From Dermatophagoides farinae (lineage: Eukaryota > Arthropoda > Arachnida > Sarcoptiformes > Pyroglyphidae), in assembly GCF_024713945.1 (NCBI RefSeq), contig NC_134683.1, forward strand, positions 1,168,501 to 1,232,500: DNA of 64,000 nt. Direction: 5' to 3'. The notes below the pieces were generated by a model. The model made no database searches, was not told the origin of the DNA, and worked only from the letters and a program-made list of their open reading frames with translations. The translations under genes and the position numbers were made by a program. Positions 11,643-25,213 of the stretch are shown one piece after another. Position 1 is the first letter of the stretch. Every line of letters begins with the position of its first letter.

Positions 11643-13576
11643 TTTTGAAGATAAGTGTGTGTGTGTGTGTGTTGTCAAAATTGTTTCAATTATATAATAA
11701 TGGCAACGACAACAACAAAAAAAAAATCGATTGACAATCATCGTTATTATGAACAATTTGAAAATTTGAATTTGATTCGATTTTTTTTTCTATTTATATA
11801 CAACAACAACAACAACAACAATAAAAGAAACAAAATTCAAATATCAAAAAAAATGGCATCCATAGCGACATCTGTTGTTGGTGGATGGAATTTTTTTTTC
11901 ATATTTTTAAATTTTAAAATTTTTTTTTTGTTACCATCCATTTTAATCATTTTTTATTATTATTATTGCGAACAAAATTACTGGCAGTTTGTTTTATCAT
12001 CCATAATGATGATGAATCATTGATTGTCATGATTGAAAGCTGCTCAATAATGGTTGGTGGTGGTCATTTTTTCTTGCATTTTTCCTGCGCAAAATTTCCT
12101 ATTTTTTTCAATTTAAAATGACAAATATTTCCGCATTTTAAAAATCTGAAATTGTGTGCGTGTGTGTGTGTGTGTGTGTGTGCGAAAAAAATCATTACAA
12201 ATCAATTACAACGATTCGAAACAATTATCATTAAAAAAGGGTTTAATGAGCATTTTTTCTGGTGAAATGACAAACATACACACACACACACACGCAGCAA
12301 ACGCGACTGACAAATCATTTTTCATTACAAATTGCACAGCACTTAAATTAAACTGAGCTTTTTGACCTGTTGTTGTTGTTGTTGTTGAATTTGAATGGGG
12401 CAAAAAAAAATAATGTCCAGGTATCATTTGTTTGTTTATTGTAATGAAAATCGGTCACCGGAAAAGAAAATAAATCCGACCATATATATATTCATACAAA
12501 AATGTGACAACAACGTTTAAATAACGTGTGTGTGTGTGTATTTGGATAAATCTAAATTACCAAATGAAAATGGACAATGAAATAGATAATGAATTGTAAT
12601 GAGAGATGAAATGGAATAGAAAGAAGAAAATTTTCATTTTTTTTTTAAAAATTTTGAAAATAGAAATCGGAAATCTCAAAACAACAACAACGACAGCGAC
12701 AACACAATGAGCTTAATGATATTTTTTTTATTATTATCATTATTATATAATAATCAATCAAGCGACACTACTTTTTTTCTGTTGTATTTAATGTTCATTT
12801 TATTCATTCCATTTTCATTCGTTTTAAAATTTACACAATCATTTTATTTTCATTCCAAAGACACAACACAATGAATTGAATTGGTGGCATGGAAAAAAAA
12901 CCGAGAAAACGCGAGAAAGTAAATAAATCGAGCCAGTTTTTCGCCATTTTTTTTTCGTTTTGCCTTTTTCATTGGATTATTGATGGAAAATCATCATCAT
13001 CATTTGTTGATCTATTAATACACATACACACACACATATGATAATCATGGTGTTAATTAGAATAAAATGGCTGAATATAATCAAATGAAAATGAAAGTCA
13101 TTATTGAATCGATTGATTCAAATTGATTTCATTTCATTTCATTTCATTCCATTTTTTTAATAATTCAAAATCATCATTCATTCATCTGTTTGTTTGAAAA
13201 ATGAACATCCAAAATTGTCGAAATATTTTGGTGGATCAAAATGGAACAACTATGTATCTTTTTCTTTTGTGTATTTTATTTTTTTTTTCGTTGAAAATAT
13301 TTTTAGATCCAAAAAAAGCAAAAAAAAAAAAAAATTACACACTGAGATTATGTATATAATTGTTAAATATATTGGATAAAATCTTTCTATAGAAAGTTAT
13401 TAATATCCATTTTTTTGTTTTGTTTTGTTTTCGAATGAAAATCCATATAATACGTAATTATCATCATCGTCATTATAATTAACCGTTTGCCGATAATTAT
13501 CATTATATCTTATTAAAAGTAACAGCAGATGATTCGGTTGAATAGATTCAAATGTGATTTACCGGATCTTTCGTTT

Positions 13577-13774
13577 TTATTTTCGTTCACTAAAACTTTT
13601 GTTTCGATGATGATGATGATCATCATCATTATCACCATCACCATTATCATCGTTAGTGACGTTCATATTTAATAATTTGTCGTTTTTGTTTTGCTCTTCT
13701 TCACCCGGTTTTCTATACAATTCCATCATCCTGAAGGTTTTTTTTTCTTGTCTGCAAACAATTATCGTCGTCAT
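13577..13774 (-). CDS. Possible C-terminal exon or small ORF, Asp/His-rich
   Basis: Open frame of 65 codons on the minus strand. After a possible acceptor (TTGTTTGCAG near 13752) it reads FRMMELYRKPGEEEQNKN, then Asn/Asp/His runs and RNKSFSERK before TAA. The non-repeat part is more protein-like than the surroundings. No upstream exon could be joined with confidence. Weak call. Confidence 0.15.
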   Translation of the reverse strand: MTTIIVCRQEKKTFRMMELYRKPGEEEQNKNDKLLNMNVTNDDNGDGDNDDDHHHHRNKSFSERK

Positions 13775-16062
13775 CTACTCAACCAATATTCAAACGAAGC
13801 GACGAAATAATTATTTGCACCAATTGTTTAATGCCATCGTGCCATATTCATCATGATTTATAAATCACTAATACTGCAACGGTGTAAATATGAAACTTGT
13901 GCAATAATTATCGACTTTAACCGAGCGTTTTTTTTCTAAAGATTAAACGCCAAAGAAAAAGAACAAAAAAAAAATCCAACAATTCAACACACGATGGTGG
14001 TGATAAAAATAACAACGATGAAAAAATTTTTTTTTTTTTTTTTTTTTGGTTGACAAAGTTTTTTTTTTTGTTTGTTTCGGCTGTAAATATATATTGTATT
14101 GATGGATTCAATCCAAGCAATAATCGATCATCCACTGTTCATCATCAATGATCGAACGAATCGTTTATTTTGTACGACAAAATCTAGTTTAGTAATCATT
14201 TAGTAAGTCATCGTCATCGTCATTATGTTTATGGATTTTTTTTTTCACTGAAAATTTTTTTTTTTTTCACTCTCAATTAGAAACAACAAAAAAAAGGTCA
14301 TGATAATTTGTAAAAAAAAAAAAATGTACACATTGTTTATCTGTTTGCTTACCTGAAACAAAATGAAAACAAAAAAAAATTAATATCCAACGTTTGGTGT
14401 AGCGAAACGAATATGGTAATAATCGTCATATAATAATAATAATTGTAATATATATGGAACAAATTTTTTTTTTCACGCAGAAAAAAAATGATCTGATCTA
14501 TGAACAATACAATTTCTCCAGTGTCTCCAGTTAAATGCCATTGTGTGTGTGTGTGTGTGTGCATAATTGGTCAGTCCAGTTTTTTGATCAAAAATTTTAT
14601 TTCAACATTATCGTCAGAAAAAAAAAGCTGACCATTGATTGAATCAAATAATTTTTGACTTTATAGCATGGAAAAGTGTTTTTTTTCTGGTTCGAGGTCA
14701 AACTGATTTTTTTTCACCATTAATGACAACGACAAAATTGGTGTAATGATGAAATTCTTGGTGGTGGAAAAAAATTTTTTAGACAGGCCATTGCAATTTG
14801 GATTTGAAACCTGAAAAAATCTAATTTGATCTAATTTTACATTTTTTTTTTTTTTGATTGATTGAATCGAAATCGATCCATCAAAGAGAATTTTACAAAA
14901 AATAAAAATATCGATGCTATGCTTATTTTATTATTATTATTATTATTCATTTCAAAATTGCAAATCAATCACTGATTGAAAACATCATTTGATTGTCCCA
15001 GATTCATTTACCTATTCATTGCATCAATTTTAAACAAAATAAATATATTGATTGATTGATTGATCGATGAATAATAATATCGATGACTATGACAACAATG
15101 ACGACAATGACGACAAAATGAAAAGAAAATTCATTTCCTATTATTATCATCTTAATTTTTTTACCTGGGTATAAATAGATCAAATTCAATCGTTTTTTTT
15201 GTGACACAAACGTGCTCACTCACACACACACACAATGATTTTAATAGCTGTACAAATCATCAATCTATCGAATTGATCAATCATTTGTCATTTGTTTGTA
15301 TCATCATCAAATCCGAATGAATGAATGAATGAATCGATTGATTCGAATCAAATGAATCAACGAAATGAATTATCTATTGATGAATTTGGAGAAAAAAAAA
15401 TTTTCATCTCCATTTGTATTCAAAGAATTGGTAGATTTTTTTTTTTTTTTGAAAATGGATTCTTTCACTATGAAATTCCATTGTTAATTTAAATCAATTC
15501 ACAAGTTGTGTGTGATTAACGCATGCGTGTATGTGTGTGTGTGTGTGTGTGAAGAAGAAAAAGTAACAAAAAAAACAACAACAACAATAACAAAATCAAT
15601 CGATTGGAAAATGATCACGATGATGACAAGAACAGAAAAAAAATGTTTGAAATCACACACACAATTGAAATCTCTTCAAAAAACAGAAAAAAAATTTCCA
15701 ATCTCGCTATTTGTTGTTGTTGTTGTTGGTTGCTCTTTTTTTTTCTTTCTTTTACTGAGCTAGAAATATTTATTACAATGATGATGATGATGATGATGAA
15801 CGACTTTCGATGATGAATCTGTCTAAGTTGCCGTTATTATTTTGTACACCATTTTTGATTCAAATGGAGATATACAATTAGCGATCAAAAAAAAAAAGTA
15901 AAAAATAAAAAGTAAAAAGAGAGAACAAGAAAATCTGTTTCTGGATTGAATTTTTTGTTTTCTTTTCGTTTCTTTTCTATTTGCTGAGAATTGAATTATA
16001 TTTTTTTCCCACTGGTGAGTTAGTGAAAAAGTAAGAGAAAAATATGGGTGAACAAGGTGGTA

Positions 16063-16070
16063 TATATAAA
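16063..16070 (+). promoter_or_regulatory. TATA-like box upstream of the secreted Pro/Gly/His-rich protein
   Basis: TATATAAA followed by AAGG, about 380 nt before the chosen ATG at 16446. A T-rich tract ending in CCAG at 16348 could also be a 5'-UTR splice acceptor, in which case this box is less relevant. Confidence 0.3.
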
Positions 16071-16445
16071 AAGGAAATTGAATGAACAATTATTATTTAT
16101 CATTTGAAAGTTGTTGTTTGTTGTTGTTTTTTATTGCGGAAAAACCCAAACCAAAAAATTTTGCCTTTTTTTCTTCGTGTGTTTTGTTTTATATTTTTTT
16201 TACCATTCTCGCTACTATACCTGAATCGCCGGTGTGTGTGTAAACGTGTGTGTGTGTATGCAAGTGTGAATGTAGTCGGTTATAGGTGTTTGTGTTTTTG
16301 TGTGTGAGTGTGCGTGTGTGTGTAGGTCTGTTTTTTTTTTTATTCCAGAATTCCATCAAGAATCAAGAATTTCAATATGAAGAAAATTGAAATTTATCGT
16401 TGTCGTACTCATAATAATCAACTTCATCATCGTCATGATTTATCA

Positions 16446-18634
16446 ATGAAATTTATAACCATCATGATTGTCATCATTACAATGATAATGATGATGATGA
16501 TGACCGTATCGGCTGAACCACAAGAGAAAAAAGGTCTATTTTCACAGATGAATAATTGGTTCGCTAAATTACGTGGTAATAAAGATCAAAATAATCAACA
16601 GAATCAACAGGATGATCAGAAAAAAGATGAGAAAAAAGAAGATGTAACAACGATACGTCCACCAATGCCAATGGGACCAGCTGCAATGTATCCACCGATG
16701 CCAATGTATGGTATGGCAGCTGGACCTGCATTTGGTCCACCATTTGCTGGTATGGTTTCCGGTGGACCACCAATGTTTCATAGTCCAATGACAGCAATGT
16801 CTACACATCAATTTGCTGCACATCATCATCCACCAGCACCACCACCACCAAGACATATGATGCATGTTGGTCCATCACATACACATGGTTTTGGTCCATT
16901 TATTGGTGGTTCTGGTGGGCCAATATTTTCACCATATTCACAGCCATCACATCTTATGCCGTAAGTGAATTTTTTTTTTGAATCAACACACCTTTGTTCC
17001 TATCTTTTCCAGTTGAATCAAACATTGTCACACACACAATAAATAATAATATATATATCGTGACCAATGAAAAAAAAATATAAATAACACGCACGAATAA
17101 AGGAAAAAAAAATGTTCACAATGAAATTATTTAATTTTTTTTACACCGATTACACAATCACAATCAATCTCAATTTTAATCATATTGCATACATTGATAT
17201 ATAGCAAACAAACAAACAAACAAACAGATGAACAACAACCAAAAGAAAATGATTTCAAGTTGACAATCTAATATCAAACACATACACACATATACACGAA
17301 CGAACAGATTTTCCATCTATTTTTGGGTTTTCATACAATTTTTTTTTCTGTACATTTTCAATTTCATTCATTCATTCATTCATTCATTCAACAAACTTTC
17401 AAGTTTTGTGTGTGTGTGTCTGTTTTTTATTTTTTATTTTTTTTTCAACAATCGGGTTATGGTTTTGGGCTAAAATTTCTGTTGTTTTGTTGTCGTTGTC
17501 TTCGTTGTTGTTGTTGTTGTTGTTGTTGTTAATGTTCATTTCAATTAGGTGCAAATATAACGTACAATACCCGAACACACATGCACACACACACACACGT
17601 CAACAACAGCAGCAGCAGCAGCAGCAGAAAAAAAATAACAGTAAGATTCGGGAATAATCAGAGCAAGACAATTTTCAATTTTTTTTTTTTTTTGCTCAAA
17701 TACAACAATACCCTATACATCATCAGTATTGTGTTTTGTAGTTTTGCCCATTGCTTCTCTGCTGATGATGATGGATAGTGTTTCCATTTTCATTCATTGA
17801 TTCAGACAACAACGACAACGAAGACGAAAAAGAAAACGAGAAATGAAATGAAATGAAAAAATTTGATTCAAACAATTCAATCTATCTATATTGATTATAT
17901 TGTTGTTATATAATCAATATATATATACCAGACACACACACACACCTGAAGCTATATAGATAGATATGATTGATCATCAATATAATCAATTTTGAAGCTA
18001 AAAATTAATTTCATCTTAATAAAAAAAAACACATGAAAAATATGAATCAGTATATGGCCGTGTGGTGTTATTCCAGGAAGTAGGTTTTTTTTTATTTTCT
18101 CTCTCGTCTGGAAAATTAGTTCCTCAAATTATAGTAGATTTTTTTATATTTATTTATTATTATTATCGATTACTGGATTGTGTGAGAAAGGAAAAAAAAT
18201 TGATTCAATTCATCCGGGTTTTGTTTTTTATTTTTTGTTTGTTGTTGATTGGAAAATTAATTTTTTTGAAAAAAAAATTTTTGTTTCCAAACGATAGATG
18301 GCGATATGTTTGTTAATTTTTTTTTCATTTTAATTTTTTAAATTAATTTTCTGATTTTTTTTTCTTATCCATTTCTTATATATCTATATATAGCATTCAT
18401 AATGATTTTGGTGATACATATGGTTCATATGGTGGTCCATATTCAAGTGAACCAAATGATCCAACTGAAACATTCCAAGGTGGTGGTCCAATGTTAGGTG
18501 GTGGTGGTGGTGGTCCCGGTGGACATCCACATCACCATCATCATCATCATCATCATCTTTCTGGTTCAAATGCCGATTCAATGAGCGATTCGGCTCCTGG
18601 TTCATCTAGCTATGATGATCAATACAATAAATGA
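16446..18634 (+). CDS. Secreted Pro/Gly/His-rich protein, function unknown
   Basis: Two exons, 16446-16960 and 18394-18634, joined in phase 2 by a 1433-nt intron with a GTAAGT donor and TATATATAG acceptor. The product is 251 residues. I chose the ATG at 16446 because it begins a classic signal peptide (MKFITIMIVIITM..., cleavage after TVSA); an in-frame ATG at 16377 would add 23 charged residues in front. After a Lys/Gln/Asp-rich stretch comes a low-complexity region of PMP, GP and FGP units, then in exon 2 GGGGGGPGG, a run of nine His and a Ser/Asp-rich end. No conserved domain or Cys pairs are visible. The composition suits a structural or metal-binding cuticle or salivary protein, but that is inference. 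AATAAA follows at 18671. Confidence 0.8.
17887..17921. repeat. Perfect 13-bp AT-rich inverted repeat, 9-nt loop
   Basis: TATATTGATTATA at 17887-17899 pairs with TATAATCAATATA at 17909-17921. It lies inside the large intron of the Pro/Gly/His-rich gene. It is short and AT-rich, so it may have no function. Confidence 0.6.
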
Positions 18635-18670
18635 TGATCGATAATGGATAAAAAAATTGAAACACAAATC

Positions 18671-18676
18671 AATAAA
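18671..18676 (+). promoter_or_regulatory. Polyadenylation signal of the secreted Pro/Gly/His-rich gene
   Basis: AATAAA 37 nt after the stop codon. Confidence 0.5.
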
Positions 18677-18863
18677 CACACACACACAAAACAAAAATAC
18701 ATCTTTATTCAATCACCTCGATTTTTCAAAAAAAAAAAAAATGTTCAAATCTTCACCAAATTCAACAATCAACAACAAAAAAAATCTGAAATTCTTGATC
18801 AATTTAATTTCTATTTCTATGCTCACATTTAGTCATCGTATCACCACACACACATTTATATCC

Positions 18864-18894
<31 letters not shown>

Positions 18895-20776
18895 ATTCAT
18901 CTTTATCATCATTTTACACTGACCACAAAAAACTAAAATTTAGAAAAATTTTCTAGAATTTTTTTTATCATTATTATTCCCAAAAACAACCAAAAAAAAA
19001 AATTTCCGGAAAATTTTCCCCAAATTTTTTCCATTATATTATTATTATTATAAAACACAACAAACAAGAAAAACATTTGCCATATAGAAATTTTTTTTCT
19101 CTTTTTCTCTCTTTTTTTGAATTTCAATTTTTTCCACTTTTTCATCCACAGTATTTGCTTGTTTGTTCGTTTGTTTGTTTGCTTTTTTTTCATTTGGCTT
19201 GCTCGCTTACTTGCTCGCCTGATTCCGCTTACTAAATCCATATATATTAACATTTAGATAGTCAAAACAATTTTTTTTCCATTCATCCACTCATTCATTT
19301 TCTCTGTTTCATTTTCATTTCAATTCAAATTCATTCATTCATTCATTTTCTTTAAATTTTTTTTTCTCATATTCCACATTAATTTCATTCCATTTTTTCT
19401 TTGTTTTTCTGTGAATTCCTGATTCTTTGAATTTTTAATTTCTTTTCTTCACATCAACACACACACACACAAGCCACAAAATTGATTTTTTTTTTATTTT
19501 CATAAAATTTGTTTCCAAAAATCTAACTAACTAGAAAAAAACCAAGAAAAATTAACCCAGTTCTGATGATCTCTCTCTCTCTCTCTCTTTCTATCCAATT
19601 TCACTTTTCTTTTGTTGTGCAGAATGTTTTCTTTACTAAAAAAAATTCAAAATTCTTCAATTCACCAAAACAATTGTTTAATTGAAACTACAATTTTACC
19701 GTTTTTCTAACATCAAATTTTGATAATTCTTTTTAAAATTCAAAATTCTGTATTTTTAAAATTCTAAATTCTTGTTTTTTTCACTAGAAATTTTTCACTA
19801 AAAAAACATACACACACACACACACAAATCAAACAAAAATGATTCATTTGGATTTTTTTTTCCTAAAAATTTTCCTGAAAATTCATCATCATTATCATCA
19901 TCATAATTGTCTGTGTAGCTTATTAATAATAATAAAATAAAATTCATTTCGTTCTCCAAGAGTTTTTTTTTCTTTATTACATTCAATCTAATGATCTGAA
20001 AATTTTCCATTTTTGTTTTCTGGTGGTACCAATTTGTTTTTTATTTTTTTTTGTTGCCTGATAATTACTTTGAATGAATTCTTCAATTCAATTATCCAAA
20101 AAAGTTGATTTTGATTCTGTTCTGCTTACATGGAATGACATTTTTTTTCTCCCAATCAATTTTATCGCCTTGTTCTCAATGATGTGCTTACTAATGATGA
20201 AATCAATTTACTGATTAACGTGATCAAGTTTTATTTTTTTGGGCAAAGTTTTTTTTTTACAACAAGATTGATCGAAATCTCTATCGATCGATCGATTCTG
20301 TTTTCATTTTTATTTTCAATTCCTACGCACTATTCAAGATTCGTTTATGTGTTTGAAGAAAATAAAAAAAAAAAGATGTCTAAATCTGATGAATGATTAT
20401 GATGATGATGATGACGATGCAATTTGGTGTCAACATTTAGAATTTTTCATTGTGTAAATAATAAATATATATATCTCAATTGGGAATCTGTTTTTTCCAA
20501 CTAATCAATCACTTGATTGAAATTCGTTGGAATTCGTTTTTTTTTATTGAAAATAAAAATATCTGTCACCGACACTCGCTACTCATCATGTTGAATTTTA
20601 TTTATCGATCCATCACATTTTAATCGATCACAACGGAAATAGAATTCAGTATAATCAGGATTACAGTTTTTGTTGTTGTTGTTGTTGTTGTTGTTTTTTG
20701 AAATTGAAACAACACAATGTTTCTGAAATAAAGTGGCAAATAACAAATTTTTTTATTTGAAAATTTATGGCTGAAA

Positions 20777-20782
20777 TTTATT
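20777..20782 (-). promoter_or_regulatory. Polyadenylation signal of the Src-family kinase gene
   Basis: AATAAA on the minus strand, 52 nt after the kinase stop codon. Confidence 0.5.
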
Positions 20783-20833
20783 CAATTTTTGAACAATCAA
20801 TAGTCTCTTTAATTGACCGATTGGTAATAGGTA

Positions 20834-22580
20834 TTATTGGATTTGTTGTTTGTTTTGGTGATTGTGGTGGTTGTTGTTGTTGTTGTAATTGTTGTTGCTG
20901 TTGTTGTTGTTGTTGCTGTTGCAGTTGCAGTTGTTGTGGTGGTGTTGTTGTTGTTGTTGTTGCGGTTGTAATTGTATTTTATGCGTTTCATATTGTTGCT
21001 GTTGTTGTTGTTGTTGAGAAAAATCATCAGCATCCCGATAACGTGGTTCAGTGGCCACAAAAAAATCATCAAAATAACTATAAAGATATTCAAATGTTGG
21101 CCGTTTTTCTGGATCCTTTTCCCAACATTGTAACATTATTTGATATAAAGAATTTGGACAATCAACATTTTTTGGTTTAGGCATTCGATAACCACGATCC
21201 ACTTGTTCCAATACATCACGATTACTCATACCGGGATATGGTACCTGTCCTTTGGTTATTAATTCATATAACAGTATACCAAATGACCATACATCAGATT
21301 TGCTTGTAAATTTTCCTTTACTAGCCGCTTCTGGTGCTGTCCATTTTATTGGAAATTTTGCACCAACTTGTGCAATATAATAATCTTCTTCAATAATTCT
21401 AGCCAAACCAAAATCGGCAACTTTCACAACACGATTATCACCAACCAAACAATTACGTGCAGCCAGATCACGATGAACTAGTTTTACTTTTTCCAAATAT
21501 GCCATACCGGATGCAATCTGTGATGACATATCAATCAAATCGATTATCGTTAATGATGATGATTCCGGATGATCACGTAAATAATTCAATAATGATCCTT
21601 TTGACATGTATTCCGTAACGATCAATAATGGTTGTGCTGTTTGTTTGTTTGTTTGTTTGTTTTTTAAAAGGTTAATTTACATGAATACAAACAAAAATAA
21701 AACTCACACTTACCAGTTGAACAAACACCATATAATGGTACTAATTTTTCATGACGATAACGACGCATTATTGCCGCTTCCTGCAGAAATGCCGATACAG
21801 ACATTGAACCAGGTTTCAATGTTTTTATTGCAACTTGTGTTTGGCCACGATAAAGGCCATAGAAAACTTTACCAAAATTACCGGAACCAAGTTCACGTAT
21901 AAGTCGTAGGTCACGACGATCAATTTCATCCGATCGTACGGATGGTCCAACAACAGCACGTGCCACTTTTGGACATGATTTCGTAAGACGAAAACATAGC
22001 CCATTACTGGCCATTGAATAATGTTCAACTAGGTCCTGTAATTTTAAAAATGAACGTCTTGATGTAATGAAAAAATCACCATTCGATTTGGTTTGAATTT
22101 TATAATGTTTAACATGATTCAATTTCATTGCATCAAAATCTCGAACCGAAAGCGAGAAGCATCCTATGTGTTACACATAAATGAAATAATATTCGATTTT
22201 TTTTTCGTTCATCAGAAAAAATAATTTCATTCATTCATTCATTGAATATTCACCTGGATCTTGTTCACTATTACGAATTAAAAATGTACCACGTGGATAA
22301 TCACCAAATAATAATAAACGTTCAGCTTCACGACGTGATATTTTTGAAAAAAACCATTCTTCCGTTTCAATTACATTCGATACGACAAAATTCATCGGTA
22401 TATAACCTTTACGTTCTGGTTGTGTTAGTTTATATGCTAGCCACCAATCCGGTTCTGTATCATCCAATATGACTAATTTTTCATTCTTTTCAAATGATAA
22501 TTCACCTTCATCACGACTTTCATATGCATATAATGCTATAACAATTTTTTGACTATTCTGTTGCTGTTGTTGTTGTTGTT

Positions 22581-22611
<31 letters not shown>

Positions 22612-22827
22612 CTGTTGTTGATGATTATGATGTGAATGATGAATATGATTATATGATGAAATTGATGTGTTTGCGTTGTTGTTGTTGGTGGTTGCGGTAA
22701 CATTGTGATTGGTTACATTATTCATTGGTGTCGGTAATGTACGATTATGTGAAAATCCAATGGATTCTTTACGGCCATTCAATAATGGCGCTGCAGATGA
22801 TGATGATGATGAATTCGCTGTTGCCGC

Positions 22828-22858
<31 letters not shown>

Positions 22859-23286
22859 TTTAAATTTGTAATTGCTGAAAATATTGATTTCTTATTACTA
22901 CCTGATAATTTATTCGAACCACTTGTTGTTGTTGTCGTTGTCGCTGTTGTTGTTGTTGTTGCTGTTTTATTTGATTCACATATAGAATTTTTATTATTTA
23001 TCATTGAAATTGAATTTGTACGATTTGATGTTGCTTTTAGATATGGATTCTGTTGTTGTTGCGAATGCGATTGCGGTTGTTGTTGTTGTTGTTGTTGTTT
23101 TTCATCATTTTGTTGCTGTTGTTGATTTGAATCCATATCATTTGTAGTTATAATTAATTGTTGTTGTTGTTGTTGTTGCGATTGTTGCGATTGTTGTTGT
23201 TCTGATTGTTGATTATTAATATTATTCGGTATTGTTGGCAATGGTTTTTTTGGATGTTTTATCGGTTTGGGTGATATACAGCCCAT
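20834..23286 (-). CDS. Src-family non-receptor tyrosine kinase with Gln/Asn-rich extensions
   Basis: Three exons (23286-22254, 22163-21714, 21636-20834) join exactly in phase 1 to give 761 residues. The start at 23286 gives MGCISPK, the SFK myristoylation signal with a palmitoylatable Cys; an ATG seven codons upstream would mask it. Order: a unique region of about 245 residues rich in Gln, Ser, Thr and Asn (usually about 80 in the family), SH3 ([15 protein letters not shown]...) at 248-303, SH2 ([23 protein letters not shown]) at about 308-405, kinase at about 430-685. Catalytic Lys458, HRDLAARN with Asp551, DFG at 569-571, activation-loop Tyr580/581 and the tail Tyr694 in TEPRY are all present, so it should be active and Csk-regulated. 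Beyond Tyr694 is a 67-residue Gln/His/Asn-rich tail instead of the usual few residues. It acts at the inner plasma membrane in adhesion and growth signalling. It resembles the arthropod Src42A/Src64B group; which one is not decidable here. Confidence 0.95.
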
Positions 23287-25213
23287 TTTTGATATTAATT
23301 TAAACATTTTTGTTGTGGTTGTTGTTGTTGATTTATCAATTATCGATTTTGATTATCACCGTTGATTATTTCAAACACTCAACAAACATATCAACAAAAT
23401 GGTTATAAAATTATTATTTAAAACTTTGGATTCCCTATGATGATGATCAGATTTTTTTTTTGTTTTGACATTTAATTTGGGTGTGTGCGTGTGTTGGATT
23501 TTGATTCTCATCAACGCATTATGAATGACGAATTACAACAACAACCACCATTATGATGATGATGATGACGAAGACGATTCATTATCATCATTAGAAAACG
23601 AAACAAAAAAAAATGCCAATGTCAAACAAACAAAAACAACCAAAAACAGGATATGATTTGATAATGTCAAAAATCAAAATTGACAATTGACGAATATTTA
23701 ATATTGAAATAATGGCAGAACAACAACAACCACAACAACAACATGACAAAAATTTAAATCGGAACCACAATCATCACCATCATCATATACAAATTAACAT
23801 TGAATAATTGAAAATTTCATCAATGAAATTTTCAATTCAATCAATCAATTGATCTAGAACGCAATAGACAAAACATACAGATGATGATGTTTGATGTTGT
23901 TGAAACGAAATCAAAAATATACCATCATGGCCGTCCGTCCATGGTCGAAATGAACAAACGAACAAACACAAATATCAACAACAACAACAACAACATTTGG
24001 AAAAAAATTTTCCAACGAAATATCTGGGGCAATTTTGTCGGTTTATTTATTTTTTCCAACAACAACAACAACAACAACAACAAAAAATCCATCCCTCTTT
24101 TTTTTGGCTATTGATTTAACGTGATTTTTGTTTTCTCTTCATTATTTATCTTTAAAACCGGAAATCAGGTTTCCTTCCTGGTCTACACATCGTCATGTTG
24201 TTGTGGTCGCCACCATCGCCAAACAAAAACATGTACATATGCTAACAAAAAACATTGAGCACCACATTCATCATCATCATCATCATCAGATTTTGGTGTT
24301 GTGGTTACTATTCATCATATTTAAAAAAAAAATAAAAAAAAATTTCAATCCAAAATTCTATAAATTTCCGGTATAACTAGAATAAAATGTTCCACTGATG
24401 ATGTATTTGGATGTTTCATTTTTTTATTTTTTTTTCTATTAAAGAATCCATCACCAAACCAAAACATTGATCGATTAATCGATCGATCCATCAATCAATA
24501 TGAGTTTATTAGCCAATCATCCGGCCATTATTCAAACCACCACCACCACCGCCAACCAACCAAAATGAGGATGATGATGAAACCAAAACTTAAAAATGGA
24601 ATGGGTTTATTTTCCATGTTTTTTTTTTAAATTTTTTTTTTTTGGCCACAATGTTGTAAACGGAACTTACAAACTTACAAACAGTTGTGTGTGTGTTTTT
24701 TTTAACGGGAAAAATGAAAAAACAAACAAAAAAAACTTTCTAATGTTCTGAGTGGATGACGACAGTAATTTAGTTGAAAAAAAATAAATTCGACTTCCGT
24801 TACTGTTGTTGTTATTGTTATTGCTGCTGCTGCTGCTTTTGGTCAATCTCACAAAACAAAACAAAAAAAAACACATCGGTCAATGGTCGATTTCGTTTCG
24901 TTTCGTTCGATCATCATCATAATCATTAAAAAAAAATTGTGCAACATTTAAAAATATTTCATGACATGCAAACAAAAGATCAGTAAATATATATGGTGAT
25001 ATTAATTTGCAAAAGTAAAAAAAAAACACAGGCAAACAATTGAAAAAATTCAAATGAATAATTAGTTTCAATTTTTTCATTATTTTTTTTTTCATAAAAG
25101 AAAGTTTATTCTTGGGAAAAAAAGAATATTCTGGATTGAAGAAAAAAAAAACGACGACCACGATGATGATGATGATTCAGTTTTATTTAGTCTGATAACC
25201 AATACAAAACAAA
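23287..25213. other. Intergenic region between divergent genes
   Basis: Contains the upstream (5' UTR and promoter) DNA of the kinase and of the first receptor gene. Mostly CAA, GAT and CA repeats and A/T runs. No coding segment or clear TATA box supported. Confidence 0.55.

Larger units (their letters stand above)
6602..16376. other. Gene-poor desert of stacked simple repeats
   Basis: Nearly 10 kb dominated by GAT/ATC, CAA/GTT, TG/CA, GA/TC and long A/T runs on both strands. Many frames are open only because the repeats lack stop codons. Noteworthy items listed separately are the hairpin at 7432-7557, the 39-nt T-run at 8377-8415, an acidic open frame at 11481-11642, a possible minus-strand exon at 13577-13774 and a TATA-like site at 16063. 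I see no tRNA or rRNA gene. Confidence 0.6.
18635..20833. other. Intergenic region between converging genes
   Basis: Holds the 3' UTR of the secreted protein, TCA/GAT, TC and CA repeats and many T-runs, and at the right end the 3' UTR of the minus-strand kinase. A stretch at 20130-20230 reads QFYRLVLNDVLTNDEINLL in one frame and looks protein-like, but has no splice sites or start to support it. Confidence 0.5.

Noticed and set aside
14690-14702. GGTTCGAGGTC, similar to a tRNA B box
   Set aside because: No A box, acceptor stem or anticodon arm around it.
6773-16307. Many open frames of 60-130 codons on both strands in the first desert
   Set aside because: They read through GAT, CAA, TG, TC and T-run repeats, which lack stop codons, and encode homopolymers. 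They have no splice logic or complex sequence, apart from the two weak cases listed.
20130-20400. Protein-like stretch QFYRLVLNDVLTNDEINLL
   Set aside because: No ATG or acceptor in frame before it and no donor after it; the next codons run into T-runs.
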